Part shown: positions 17,046 through 25,981 of the stretch, in pieces
How positions within the stretch are numbered: position 1 is the stretch's first letter
Layout of the letters: the number at the start of each line of letters is the position of its first letter
DNA from: Planctomycetota bacterium
GTDB taxonomy: Bacteria > Planctomycetota > B15-G4
DNA length: 64,000 bases
Assembly: GCA_021604805.1 (NCBI GenBank)
Contig: BQJR01000005.1
Location: 150,855-214,854, forward strand
Direction of reading: 5' to 3'
Notes under the pieces: generated by a model
Seen by the model: only the letters and a program-made list of their open reading frames with translations
Told to the model about the DNA's origin: nothing
Database searches by the model: none
Program-made: the position numbers and the translations under genes

Positions 17046-18728
17046 TCAGAGGATGGTGACCTCGAGACCTTCGGTGCCGTACACGCCGCCGGTGGCGACC
17101 GCGGCCACGTCGTACACGAACCACTGCGCGTAGAAGTTCAGACCGGCGAGCACGGGGTTGTTGTTGATCGGCAGCGCGAAGGTGCCCATGCCGTTGGCAT
17201 CGGTCATCGTCGCCTGGCGCAACACCAAGGTGCCGAGGTCCAAGTTCACCGGAACCGGGTTACGCGGATCGGGCAGCGGCGTGCCGGACGGATCCGGCAA
17301 GAAGCTCAGCGCCATGATCGCCGGAGCGTTCGGCGACGGGCTGTTGAGGCCGATCAGGTAATCCGAGTTGCCGAGGTTCGCGACCTGGTTGCCCAGGATC
17401 GTGGCGAACTCGCCCGGGCCGGCCTCGCTGGCCACACCGTAAGAGGTGTTGAGCGATGGCAGTTCCGAACGCAGCGTGGGGCGCGTGAACGGGTGCAGGC
17501 GGTTCTCGACACGCGGGTCCGTGGCGCCGTCTTCGATGAACTCGACCAGACCGTCGATCTCAGCCTCGGTGAGGTTGAGCACGATGATGTTCTCGTCGAG
17601 GTTGCCATCGTTGAAGTCACCACCGCGGTCGTAGAACTCGACCAGTTCGCGAACAGTGGCGGCGGAACCGTTGTGGAACAGCGCGCCGCGCAGCTTGGCG
17701 TTGCGGATGTTCGGCGTCTTGAACTTGGCGATGTCAGCCGGGTCACCCGTGACTTCCATGCGACCGATGTCGTCCGCATCCGGGCGCACACCGATGTTGT
17801 GGTAGTCGAAGTCCATCGCGAAGGGCAGCGTGTGGCACGTGGCGCAGTTGGCGGCCCCTTGGAAGAGGTCGAAGCCGAGCTGCATACCGGGCGTCGGGAA
17901 GGTGTCGATCTCACCCTTGAGGAAGGAGTCGAGCACGGTCTCGTCGGAGATCAGCGTGCGCTCGTAGTTCGCGATGGCGAACATGATGCGCTTGGAGGTG
18001 ATCTCAGGCGTGCCGTAGACCTCTTCGAACATCGCCGGGTACGACGGGAAGTTGGCGAGGAAGTCGGCCATCTCGGGCGGCAGGTCGGTGCCGAGGGCGA
18101 GCGGCTTGGCGGTCACGAGCTTGTCCGCGATGCGGTCCCAGCTCTGGTTCACGCCACCCATCTCAACATCGGAGAGCGGCGGGCCAGCGGCCTGGCTCTC
18201 GAGCGCGCCGAGGTAAGGGATCTCCACCAAGCCGGTCTGCGGATCGGTGTACGCCTCAGGCGCGCGGCCGTCCCAGAAGAGCTCGTTGAAGTAGACGGCG
18301 TTGATCATCGTGGGCGTCTTGCGCGGAGTGACCTGCGCGCCGTTGCCGAACACACCGTTGTGCACGTACACGCCAGCGGCCGCATCAACGCGCACGATGC
18401 CGCGCGAACCGATCGCATCGTCTTCGGTGCCGAGGATGCCGTCGGGGCCGGGCGCGCTGGAACCGGGGTCCACCACGCGCGGATCGGAACCACCCGCTTC
18501 ATGGATGTGGCAGGTGCCACAAGCCACAGTGTTGTCGACGCTCACCTGCTCTTCCCAGAACAGGAACTTACCGAGGATGTCCTGGTTCGGAATCGGCGGG
18601 TTTTCGTCGGGGAAGGTGGGCGGATTCGGCATCGGCGCGTCACCCTGGGCCAAGGTGGCCGGAGTGAGCGAAGCCATGACGATCGCCGCAGCCAGCGACG
18701 ACATCGCGGAGAGCTTGAGAAGTGCCAT
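17046..18728 (-). CDS. Secreted di-heme cytochrome c peroxidase (MauG/CcpA family)
   Basis: 560 residues with a signal peptide (cleavage likely after ATLA). Two CxxCH haem motifs are present: CGTCH at 70-74 and CATCH near residue 298. A conserved CCP core lies between them (TPRKTPTMINA, FWDGRAPE, YERTL, FKTPNIRNAKLRGALFHNG). The family reduces hydrogen peroxide or, in MauG-type members, oxidises other substrates in the periplasm. The last ~120 residues form an extra domain ending FYAQWFVYDV...LEVTIL, which is not part of the peroxidase and may be an Ig-like or sorting module. The ATG follows GAGGT closely. Confidence 0.9.
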   Translation of the reverse strand: MALLKLSAMSSLAAAIVMASLTPATLAQGDAPMPNPPTFPDENPPIPNQDILGKFLFWEEQVSVDNTVACGTCHIHEAGGSDPRVVDPGSSAPGPDGILGTEDDAIGSRGIVRVDAAAGVYVHNGVFGNGAQVTPRKTPTMINAVYFNELFWDGRAPEAYTDPQTGLVEIPYLGALESQAAGPPLSDVEMGGVNQSWDRIADKLVTAKPLALGTDLPPEMADFLANFPSYPAMFEEVYGTPEITSKRIMFAIANYERTLISDETVLDSFLKGEIDTFPTPGMQLGFDLFQGAANCATCHTLPFAMDFDYHNIGVRPDADDIGRMEVTGDPADIAKFKTPNIRNAKLRGALFHNGSAATVRELVEFYDRGGDFNDGNLDENIIVLNLTEAEIDGLVEFIEDGATDPRVENRLHPFTRPTLRSELPSLNTSYGVASEAGPGEFATILGNQVANLGNSDYLIGLNSPSPNAPAIMALSFLPDPSGTPLPDPRNPVPVNLDLGTLVLRQATMTDANGMGTFALPINNNPVLAGLNFYAQWFVYDVAAVATGGVYGTEGLEVTIL

Positions 18729-19000
18729 GCAGACCTCGGTCAGTGCGGGAGCGGAGTGTGGTTTGGATCGGGCGGACGCCAGCGGAGAGTGAGCCAAGCG
18801 CCCAATGAAGTCACGGAAGTCTACCCCGCGTTTCCGAGGAGTGTCAATGCATGTTGATATCTTGCAAATGCCTACAAACACACGGCTTATAAAATGACAT
18901 CTGATTTCCCCGTGAATATCCCCGACAGCATGGGGCAGCTGACCGAGCCCATGAATCGCCCTCGAGACGCCGGTTCTTCGGCCCCGATCAGGGTCCGTCG
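18729..19000. other. Divergent intergenic region with AT-rich island
   Basis: About 270 bp between the peroxidase gene (minus) and a methyltransferase gene (plus). Roughly 18838-18900 is much richer in A+T than its surroundings and is the likely promoter region for the peroxidase gene. No pair of -10/-35 boxes stands out. Confidence 0.35.
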
Positions 19001-19843
19001 ATGAGCCCGACCAGCCCCGAGCGAACTCACTGGGCACGTGTCGCACCGTGCTGGATCGCTGGCGCGAGCCGGATCGCGCGCATGACGCACGGCGTCTCGG
19101 ACGCGCTCGTCGAGCGGCTCGCTCCGCGGACCGGCGAAGCGTTGCTCGACCTCGCTTGCGGTCTCGGCGACCCGGCGCTGGCGCTCGCTGCGCGCGTGGG
19201 ACCCACCGGCCGCGTCGTCGCCAGCGATGTCGTGCCTGAGATGCTCCAGGCGCTGCAAGCGCACGACACAGGCAGACTTCTGCAACTCGTGGAATGCGCT
19301 GGCGAGCAACCGGCCTTCGCCGACCACAGCTTCGATGGGCTGAGCTGCCGATTCGGCGTGATGTTCCTCGACAAGCCTGTGGACACCTTTCGTGAGTGGC
19401 GCCGCATCCTGCGCCCGGGTGGACGCGTGGCCATCGCGGTTTGGGGTGCGCCCGAGCGGAACCCCTACTTCTCCGTGGTGGGCGAGGCACTCGATCGCCA
19501 CGACGCCGCGCCGTCGAAGCTGCCCAACAACGGCCGCGGAATCTTCGACTACGCCGAGCCGGGCCGGCTCAGTGAGATCCTGAGCAGCGCCGGCTTCCGT
19601 GAGGTCGACGAAGGCCCGCTGCCCTTCTTCATGGAGCTCCCCGACGTGCAGCCCCACGAGCTGCTCGACGCCCAGCGCCAACTCTCACCGCTGATCGCCG
19701 AGCGCAGCGCCAGCCTCGACCGCCCCACCCTGGAGCGCGTGGCGCACAGCGTGGCGGAGCGCGTGACCGCCTGGCGCGACGCCGCCGGAACAGGCCTCGC
19801 GCTCCCGGCTGAAGCACAGATCGTCTGCGCCAGAAGGGGGTAG
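19001..19843 (+). CDS. SAM-dependent class I methyltransferase (UbiE/MenG-like)
   Basis: 280 residues, ATG start. The Rossmann methyltransferase motifs are visible: motif I LLDLACGLGDPALALA, motif II around VVASDVVPEML, a post-I Asp, and RILRPGGRVAIAVWG. The overall layout resembles UbiE-type quinone methyltransferases, but the signature motifs of that family are loose and the substrate is open. It is the first plus-strand gene of a cluster with a ferritin-like protein and a carbamoyltransferase-like protein; the spacing to the next gene is 77 bp. Confidence 0.8.
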   Translation: MSPTSPERTHWARVAPCWIAGASRIARMTHGVSDALVERLAPRTGEALLDLACGLGDPALALAARVGPTGRVVASDVVPEMLQALQAHDTGRLLQLVECAGEQPAFADHSFDGLSCRFGVMFLDKPVDTFREWRRILRPGGRVAIAVWGAPERNPYFSVVGEALDRHDAAPSKLPNNGRGIFDYAEPGRLSEILSSAGFREVDEGPLPFFMELPDVQPHELLDAQRQLSPLIAERSASLDRPTLERVAHSVAERVTAWRDAAGTGLALPAEAQIVCARRG

Positions 19844-19920
19844 GATCACGCCACGGTGGGTCCGCTGGGAAACGCGCAGCCTTCGCGCGTCCCGTCACCC
19901 ATCGCTCCGGGGAGCCCTCG

Positions 19921-20715
19921 ATGCCTTTCGCCAATCTGCTGCTCCGCGCGCGCAGTCGCAAGATCTGGCGCGACCCGGTGCGCACGGTGCTCACGCTCGA
20001 GAGCTTCTCGCGCACCGAGGCCGACGGCGGCAAAGACATCGGCTCGGCCGCCGGCAAGGTCGCCGACGACGAGCTCCGCGGTCACCTGCGCCGCCACACC
20101 GCCGACGAGCTGCGCCACGCCGAACTCTTCCGCACGCGCGCCGCCCAGCTGCGCAGCACGCTCGACCTCCCCACCGGCACCGGCAGCGAAGCCGAGGACT
20201 CCGCCTACGACCTCAGCCGCGGCCGTCCCGCCGCGGAAGTCGACGCGCACGGCTTCTTCACCTCCGGCCTGCTCGACGAACTCGGCGAGGTGGCCTACGT
20301 GGCGATGCTGCACGCCGCCGAGAAGCGCGCCGCGCAGCTCTTCACCGTGCACCGCGACCTCACGCGTCACGATCCGGAAACCTGCGCCGTGTTCGAAGAG
20401 ATCCTGCGCGACGAGCAGTACCACGTGGCGTACACGCGCACGATCCTCGAGAAGTGGAGCAACAACGGTCGCGCCAGCGAGGTCGCGGCGGCCAAGAGCG
20501 GCGCGCGCGGCGGTCACTTCTGGAGCGCCTGGAAGCGCACCGGGATCCGCTCGGGTGCCGCCTTCAGCCGAGGCGTGTTGCACGTGCTCTACCTCACGCT
20601 GCTGCTGCCCTTCGGCTTGTTCGCGCGCCGTGGAGCGGTGGAACAGGGCTGGGCCGACATCGAGTCCGACGCCTCGTCGGGCAACAGCTCCAAGCCGCTC
20701 CGCTCGCAATACTGA
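19921..20715 (+). CDS. Ferritin-like di-iron protein with C-terminal membrane helix
   Basis: 264 residues, ATG start with GGGGAG upstream. Four carboxylate/histidine clusters typical of the ferritin-like fold appear: E in LESFSRTEA, E-x2-H in DELRHAELF, E in LGEVAYVAM, and E-x2-H in RDEQYHVAY. They would hold a di-iron centre. A hydrophobic segment (VLYLTLLLPFGLF) near residue 225 suggests membrane anchoring. Such proteins are oxidases, hydroxylases or iron/peroxide handlers. The next gene starts 4 bp after its stop, so it is coupled with the carbamoyltransferase-like gene, possibly acting on the same molecule. Confidence 0.75.
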   Translation: MPFANLLLRARSRKIWRDPVRTVLTLESFSRTEADGGKDIGSAAGKVADDELRGHLRRHTADELRHAELFRTRAAQLRSTLDLPTGTGSEAEDSAYDLSRGRPAAEVDAHGFFTSGLLDELGEVAYVAMLHAAEKRAAQLFTVHRDLTRHDPETCAVFEEILRDEQYHVAYTRTILEKWSNNGRASEVAAAKSGARGGHFWSAWKRTGIRSGAAFSRGVLHVLYLTLLLPFGLFARRGAVEQGWADIESDASSGNSSKPLRSQY

Positions 20716-20719
20716 TCGC

Positions 20720-22423
20720 GTGCTGATTCTCGGGATCTCCGCGTATCACCACGGCGCCTCGGCGGCTCTGCTCCGCGACGGCCTGCCCGTGGCCGCAGCG
20801 CAAGAGCAACACTTCACCCGCGAGCGCGACGACAGCGGCTTCCCCACGCGCGCGATCCGTCACTGCCTGCGCGCGGTCGGTGCCGAGTCGCCCGACCTCG
20901 ACCACGTGATCTTCCACGAGCGCCCGCTGCGCCGCTTCGAACGCACGCTCGTCCACCAACTGAAAGCCTTCCCGCGTTCGCGCGGCAGCTTCGCCCAAGG
21001 CATGTTCCATTGGCTCGGCGAGCGCCTGTGGGTGCGCGGTCGCATCGCCGATGAACTCGGGCTCGACGCGGAACGTGTGGCCTTCTGCGAGCACGCCATG
21101 GCGCACGCCGCGTGGTCCTTCTTCAGCGCTCCTGCCCACGAAGCCGCCTTGCTCGTCGCCGACGACGAAGGCGAGTGGACGACCACCTTGCTCGCCAGCG
21201 GCGCGGGCACGTCGCTCAGGGCGCTCAGCGAGTTGCGCTTCCCGCACTCGCTCGGCTTGCTCGCGGCCAGCGTCGCCGAGTTCTTGGGCTTCGAGCCCGG
21301 GCGCGGCGGCGAGCGCGCGCTGATGGAACTCGCCGCGCACGGTCAACCGCGCTTCGCCGAGCGCTTCGCGCAGATCCTGCAGGTCGCCGAGGACGGCAGC
21401 TTCAGCGTCGACACCACGGGGTTCCGGTTCAGCCACGACGCGCGGCGACGCTTCGGCCCGCAGCTCGAAGAATGGTTCGGTCCGCCGCGCCTGACCAACG
21501 GCACGCTACGCCTCGCGGGCGCCGACACGCGCGACGCCGACCTCGCCGCCAGCTGCCAACTCGCCATCGAAGGCGCGCTGCTGGCGCTCGCCCGAAGGCT
21601 GCGACAACGCGCCAGCGCCGACACGCTGTGCTTCAGCGGCGAGGTCGCGCGCAACAGTCAGGCCGTGGCGCGCCTGCTGCGCGACGGCCCCTTCGAGTCG
21701 GTATGGGTCCCACCAGCTCCGGGCGACGCCGGCCTCGCGCTCGGCGCTGCCTTGCGTCTGCATCACGAGCTCGACGGGAACGCGCCGCGCAACACCGAGC
21801 TGCTCGCCGACCCTCAACTCGGCGAAGACCTGTTGCTCAGCGACGACGCCGCGTGCGCCGAGCTCCCCGATCACGAGCAGGTGCTCGACGCGCTGCTCGA
21901 ACGCTTGCTGCGCGGCGAGCTCGTGGGTTGGGTTCGCGGTGGCGCGGCGCTCGGCGGGCGCAGCCTGGGTCAGCGTTGCGCGCTCATGGATCCGCGCGAC
22001 GCCGCCGCCGCGCGCCGTCAACTCGCGTCGCTCAAGGCGCGCGAAGACTTCCGCCCGTTTCATCCGGTGCTGCTCGCCGAAGCCGCAGACGAAGCGCTCG
22101 AGCTGCCCGTCGGCGGCCGTCACGCGGCGCGCTTCGGCCGCATCGCCGCGCAAGCCACGCCGCGCTTCGCCGAGCAGGCGCCGGCGGTCGTGCACGTGGA
22201 CGGCAGCACGCGCGCCTTGCTCGTCGATGCACAACGCGACGCCCTCATGCATCAACTGCTTCAGCGCTTCGCCGACCGCACCGGCGTGCCCGCGTTGCTG
22301 CACACCACGCTGAACGGTCGCGGCGCTCCCGCGGTGCGTACCGAAGCCGAAGCGCTCGACCTCATGCAGCGCTCAGCGATGACGGCGCTGGTCGTGGAGC
22401 GCCGCTTGCACACCAAGGCCTGA
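20720..22423 (+). CDS. Diverged carbamoyltransferase-family protein
   Basis: 567 residues from GTG. It aligns end to end with the canonical carbamoyltransferase at 49540-51330: GISAYHHGASAAL at the start, the metal-binding H125-x3-H129 (CEHAMAHAA), GDAGLALGAA, and VHVDGSTR in the C-domain. Several catalytic loops are altered: LAGGVALN is FSGEVARN, the WGPRALG-R segment is AALGGRSLG-R, and LNTSFN is LHTTLN. The Kae1-like N-domain metal site is kept, but the carbamoyl-adenylate chemistry may be changed or lost. It sits in a cluster with a ferritin-like protein, methyltransferases, DUF5989 and an SGNH hydrolase. Confidence 0.8.
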   Translation: MLILGISAYHHGASAALLRDGLPVAAAQEQHFTRERDDSGFPTRAIRHCLRAVGAESPDLDHVIFHERPLRRFERTLVHQLKAFPRSRGSFAQGMFHWLGERLWVRGRIADELGLDAERVAFCEHAMAHAAWSFFSAPAHEAALLVADDEGEWTTTLLASGAGTSLRALSELRFPHSLGLLAASVAEFLGFEPGRGGERALMELAAHGQPRFAERFAQILQVAEDGSFSVDTTGFRFSHDARRRFGPQLEEWFGPPRLTNGTLRLAGADTRDADLAASCQLAIEGALLALARRLRQRASADTLCFSGEVARNSQAVARLLRDGPFESVWVPPAPGDAGLALGAALRLHHELDGNAPRNTELLADPQLGEDLLLSDDAACAELPDHEQVLDALLERLLRGELVGWVRGGAALGGRSLGQRCALMDPRDAAAARRQLASLKAREDFRPFHPVLLAEAADEALELPVGGRHAARFGRIAAQATPRFAEQAPAVVHVDGSTRALLVDAQRDALMHQLLQRFADRTGVPALLHTTLNGRGAPAVRTEAEALDLMQRSAMTALVVERRLHTKA

Positions 22424-22427
22424 GCGC

Positions 22428-23387
22428 TCAGCGCGCGCGACGTTTCGCCACGTAGCCCACGAGACCGGCGTCTTGATCGCCGGGCGTGAGCGCCCAACCC
22501 CAGCGGCGCAGCGCGAGGCCGAAGGCGCTCGGGCGCGGCGTGGGGTCGAAGAGCCCGCCTTGCGCAGGCGTGGGCGGCACCGAACGCACCCAGTCGAAAC
22601 CGCAGTCGTCGAGCAGCTTCACGACCTGCGGGAAGGGCAGGCACCATTCGAGCGGGTGTCGGTACTGGTCCTCGATCCAGGTGAGCTTCTTCTCTTCGTC
22701 GAGATCGGAGCGGCGCAACACGGGATCGAGGATCGTGAAGGGTCGACGGCGCTTCGCTGCCAAGCGTCGACGGATGCGGTGCGGCAAGCGCGCGATGTTC
22801 TCGTAGAACCCGAGCACGAGCACGCCGCCGGGTTTCACGTGTCGCGCCACGCTGCGTGTGGCGGCTTGCCAGTCGGCGTTGTGATGCACGACGCCGCGAC
22901 AGTTCACCACGTCGAAACCCTGCTCGGCGACGGGCAGCGAGAACAAGTCGCCGCGACACAGCGTGAGGTTCTCGGCGCGTGTGCGATCGCGGAAGTTCGC
23001 CGCCGCTGCGAGGGACGCGCTGCACGCATCCACCCCCACGACCTCGCGACTCAGGCTCGAGAGCGCGAGGAAGGCGGAGATCTGCCCGGTGCCGCAGCCA
23101 GCGTCGAGCACCTTGGCGTCGGGCGGGATCGAACGATCGAGCGCCGTGAGGAAACCCGAGCGACGGCAGCGGTCGAGCAAGCTGGAGGCGTCGTCGCCCT
23201 CGGCATAACCCGGGAAGGGTCGCGCCTCGTAGAAACGGTTCACGTCGGGCTCGGGCACGTCGAGGCGTTCGTTGGCGAGCCAATCGATCACACCGCCAGC
23301 TTGGCTGGGGCGCAGTTCGCAGTCGGGACAGCCCTCGGCATTCGCAGCCGCGCTACGACACTCAGGACAAGCAAGCAGGTCGATCAA
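22428..23387 (-). CDS. Methyltransferase with N-terminal zinc ribbon
   Basis: 319 residues. The start codon is TTG, decided by a strong ribosome site (GGAGGTGA) about 4 nt upstream. Residues 7-22 hold CPEC...CPDC, a Trm112-like zinc ribbon. Then comes a class I SAM methyltransferase core (VLDAGCGTGQISAFL, VGVDACSAS, DLFSLP, VNCRGVVHHN). The C-terminal third is a helical extension rich in Arg. The substrate is unknown. The gene converges with the carbamoyltransferase-like gene 4 bp away and is divergent from the DUF5989 gene. Confidence 0.82.
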   Translation of the reverse strand: MIDLLACPECRSAAANAEGCPDCELRPSQAGGVIDWLANERLDVPEPDVNRFYEARPFPGYAEGDDASSLLDRCRRSGFLTALDRSIPPDAKVLDAGCGTGQISAFLALSSLSREVVGVDACSASLAAAANFRDRTRAENLTLCRGDLFSLPVAEQGFDVVNCRGVVHHNADWQAATRSVARHVKPGGVLVLGFYENIARLPHRIRRRLAAKRRRPFTILDPVLRRSDLDEEKKLTWIEDQYRHPLEWCLPFPQVVKLLDDCGFDWVRSVPPTPAQGGLFDPTPRPSAFGLALRRWGWALTPGDQDAGLVGYVAKRRAR

Positions 23388-23445
23388 GAATCACCTCCGG
23401 GCGATCCAGAGTATGCTCCGGATCAGAGCAGGACGACGTGTGGGG

Positions 23446-23661
23446 ATGAGAGCAGAGGCGAATCGGAGCCGCAGCGTGGCGCGCATCACTCGACGACTAG
23501 GCAACGGACTGCGCACATCCAGGGAGCTCTTCGGAAACCTCTGGGACGGACCGTACTGGTGGCTCGTGGCGGTGGTGGCGATCCTGCTGCCCGCCGCGGT
23601 GATCTTCGTGGTGCTGCAGGCGGCGCCCATCGTGGCGCCCTTCGTGTACACGATCTTCTGA
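23446..23661 (+). CDS. DUF5989 family small membrane protein
   Basis: 71 residues. The second half is one strong membrane helix pair region (WWLVAVVAILLPAAVIFVVLQ) followed by the family's characteristic end APFVYTIF. This family is repeatedly found beside carbamoyltransferase and SxtJ genes, and that is the case here and in the second module at 48998-51547. The N-terminal 30 residues are basic and probably cytoplasmic. A TATGCT at 23412-23417 could be its -10. Function unknown. Confidence 0.75.
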   Translation: MRAEANRSRSVARITRRLGNGLRTSRELFGNLWDGPYWWLVAVVAILLPAAVIFVVLQAAPIVAPFVYTIF

Positions 23662-23677
23662 GCCGAGCGGCGCGCTC

Positions 23678-24802
23678 TCAGGGCCCCCGTTGTTGCAGCG
23701 CCTCGGCCAGCGGCTCGGCGAGCAGCTCGGCCACGAAACGGTGCCCGCGAGCGCTGGGATGAAAGCCGTCACCGGGTAAGAAGTAGGCGCGCGCGCTCTC
23801 GTTGTCGGGCGCCGCCTCGGCCAAGCGTTCGCGCGCGGGCACCACGGGAACGTGGAGCGCGCTGGCCACGTCGGTCAGCGCCTCGGTGTACGCCTCGAGC
23901 ACGGGCGCGAACTCTTCCGCGTAGGGCATGCGCGGCATGCTGATCAGGAGCAAGGGGATGCCGTCGTCAGTGACAGCCTGTGTGAGCGCGGTCAGGCCGC
24001 GGCGGAACGATTCGAGTGACACGCGACGCAAGCCGGGGAACTCGAGGCTGCCCACGCGCCGGAGGTAGCCGGGCTTCTCGCTGTCCGGATCGATCGACAG
24101 CACCTCGCTCTCACTCCCGCAGAGCGACTCGAAGAGCAGCACCGAGCGTGAGTGTTGGCGCAGCGCCCGCGCGGTCGACGCGAGCAGCCCGTGCGCACCG
24201 CGCAGCTCGGCGAGCCGCGCCTCGTCGCTGCACTCGGCCACGCGGTGCTCGTTCACCGTGCCGAAGGCCGCGACGACCACGTCGGGTTGCTTGCCGCGCA
24301 GCTCGTGCACGTAGCGCGCGTGACCTTGCCACACCGTCTGCCCATTGACCGCTGCGTTGATCACCTCGGCTTGCACGCCGTGTTCCGCGAGCAGCGCCGG
24401 CAGCCGCCCGACCAAAGTGTCGGCGTAGGGCAGGCGGTAGCCGAAGAGCGCCGACTCGCCGAGCACCAACACGCGCGCCACACCTTCGCGGCGCGTGTCG
24501 GGAACGAGGGGACCGCGCAAGCCCTCGGCGTTCACGAACTCGCCGGGCGCGGGCTGGGCGCCAGGACGCAGCGACCACAGGCAGAACTCGTTCGTGATGT
24601 TGAGCTCGCCCGTGCCGAACTCTGCGCCGGGAACTCTCTGCGACGCTCGCACCGCGCGCCGTGCCGCGAGGTCGTGGCCGTAGCCCGCGAGCCGCAAGCC
24701 CGACTCCAGCGACGCGAAGGCCAAGACAGGAGCGAGCAACACGACGAGCAGCCTTCGGCGAGATCTCCGCGACAAACCTTCCCTTTCCCTTTGAAGCGAC
24801 AC
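23678..24802 (-). CDS. SGNH/GDSL-family hydrolase, membrane-anchored
   Basis: About 374 residues. A basic N-terminus followed by RLLVVLLAPVLAFASL is a membrane anchor or uncleaved signal. The SGNH blocks are visible: block I VLVLGESALFG, where the usual GDS is GES, a Gly/Asn region (AAVNGQTVW, GTVNEHR) and block V GDGFHPSARGH with the catalytic Asp and His. GTG at 24802 is used; a TTG two codons earlier and later starts are possible. The protein probably works outside the membrane on an acyl- or carbamoyl-type ester, given the neighbouring carbamoyltransferase-like, methyltransferase and DUF5989 genes. Confidence 0.75.
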   Translation of the reverse strand: MSLQREREGLSRRSRRRLLVVLLAPVLAFASLESGLRLAGYGHDLAARRAVRASQRVPGAEFGTGELNITNEFCLWSLRPGAQPAPGEFVNAEGLRGPLVPDTRREGVARVLVLGESALFGYRLPYADTLVGRLPALLAEHGVQAEVINAAVNGQTVWQGHARYVHELRGKQPDVVVAAFGTVNEHRVAECSDEARLAELRGAHGLLASTARALRQHSRSVLLFESLCGSESEVLSIDPDSEKPGYLRRVGSLEFPGLRRVSLESFRRGLTALTQAVTDDGIPLLLISMPRMPYAEEFAPVLEAYTEALTDVASALHVPVVPARERLAEAAPDNESARAYFLPGDGFHPSARGHRFVAELLAEPLAEALQQRGP

Positions 24803-24851
24803 GCGCAAGAGTCGCGGAGATCGGGTGGCGCGAGCGCAGCCTGGAATTGCA

Positions 24852-24889
24852 GCGCGGGCGCTCGGACGTGCCTGTCCGAGCGCCCGCGC
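24852..24889 (-). terminator. Strong terminator hairpin (16-bp perfect stem)
   Basis: A perfect 16-bp GC-rich stem (24852-24867 with 24874-24889) closes a 6-nt loop. It starts 35 nt after the stop of the secreted protein gene at 24925 and should end its transcript before the SGNH gene. On the minus strand it is followed by TGCAATTCC rather than a T run. Confidence 0.7.
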
Positions 24890-24924
24890 GCGCGAGGCCG
24901 AAGCCCCGCTTCCTGTTCAACGCG

Positions 24925-25782
24925 TCACTTCACGAACTGCACCGTGAAGCGGTTGCTCGCGTAGGTCGCTTCACCGTGACCGTCGAACACCACGTAGGCG
25001 AAGTGCAGCTCCTCGGGCGTGCCGGCGGGGAAGAACTTCGACAGCAGCGCCGACGGGAAGGTCGTGTAGGCGTCGGCGTTGTGGTCGAGCTCACCGACGA
25101 AACCGGGCAGCAGGTTCGTCTTCGTGGCACGCAGGAAGGTCAGCAGCGTGTCGTCGATGGCGAGCGGGACTTCCACGCCGTCGAGCTCGGTGACGCCGGG
25201 GGTGAGACCGGCCACGAGCACGTAGGGCGCGTGGGCGAAGCCGTCCACGTGATCGCCGCTGCCGTGGTGACCGTCATCGGCCGGCACCGACAGGGTGAGG
25301 TCGATGTCCTTCGCGCCGAACACGATGCCAGGCGTGAGCTCGAGGTCGGCCATCGCGCTGCCGACACCGCTCGCCAGCGCGATCGACGACGCTTCGCCGC
25401 CAGCCGAGCCGTAGAACGTGAGCGCGTTGTTCACCGTGGTGACCTCGGCCACGGTGAGCTGCGCGTCGATCAATGCCACGATGTCGTGCATGCTCGCCGA
25501 GGTCGGGTCCGCGAAGTCGCTCGCCGCGATGACGATCTCGTCACTCAGACCCTGCTCGTTGGTGACGAAGAAGCTGCCACCCGCGCTGAGGTCGAAGTTG
25601 TGGTCGGCGCTGCCGAGCGCGTAGGCCGGCACGCCGAAGATCTGCGCGTCCTCGTAGAACACGATCTGGTCGACGATCTCGCCGCCGAACTGACTCGACA
25701 GGCCCACGGCGATGTGGTGAGCGAACACGGAAGCGCCGAGCGCGACGGCGCCGGCAGCGATGAGGATCTTCTTGTTCAACAT
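24925..25782 (-). CDS. Secreted protein of unknown function
   Basis: 285 residues starting MLNKKILIAAGAVALG, a signal peptide with likely cleavage near SVFA. The mature protein is acidic, rich in Ala, Gly, Asp and Val, and looks like alternating beta strands, without Cys. His/Asp-rich patches occur mid-protein (DDGHHGSGDHVDG) and could bind metal ions. I do not recognise a family. It has its own 199-bp upstream gap and a strong terminator, so it is probably monocistronic and well expressed. Confidence 0.7.
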   Translation of the reverse strand: MLNKKILIAAGAVALGASVFAHHIAVGLSSQFGGEIVDQIVFYEDAQIFGVPAYALGSADHNFDLSAGGSFFVTNEQGLSDEIVIAASDFADPTSASMHDIVALIDAQLTVAEVTTVNNALTFYGSAGGEASSIALASGVGSAMADLELTPGIVFGAKDIDLTLSVPADDGHHGSGDHVDGFAHAPYVLVAGLTPGVTELDGVEVPLAIDDTLLTFLRATKTNLLPGFVGELDHNADAYTTFPSALLSKFFPAGTPEELHFAYVVFDGHGEATYASNRFTVQFVK

Positions 25783-25981
25783 GGTTGTTCTCGTTGGTTG
25801 AGCTCCGCGAGCGCAGCACGCGCTCACGGTGGTCGTCAGCGCACACGGCGCCGACGGTTCACGCCCGGCGATCAGCGATCGCGAGCGCGTGCACGAGACC
25901 CGAGCGTGGGCGGAGACATCCCCACCGGAAACACGCTGAGCCGTGCCAAGGGCGCGCGACGCGAGGCCGCGCGCAGGGTGC

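Noticed and set aside
18728..19490. Extended N-terminus of the di-heme peroxidase
   Set aside because: The upstream in-frame stretch is antisense to the methyltransferase gene, and the signal peptide begins at the ATG at 18728.
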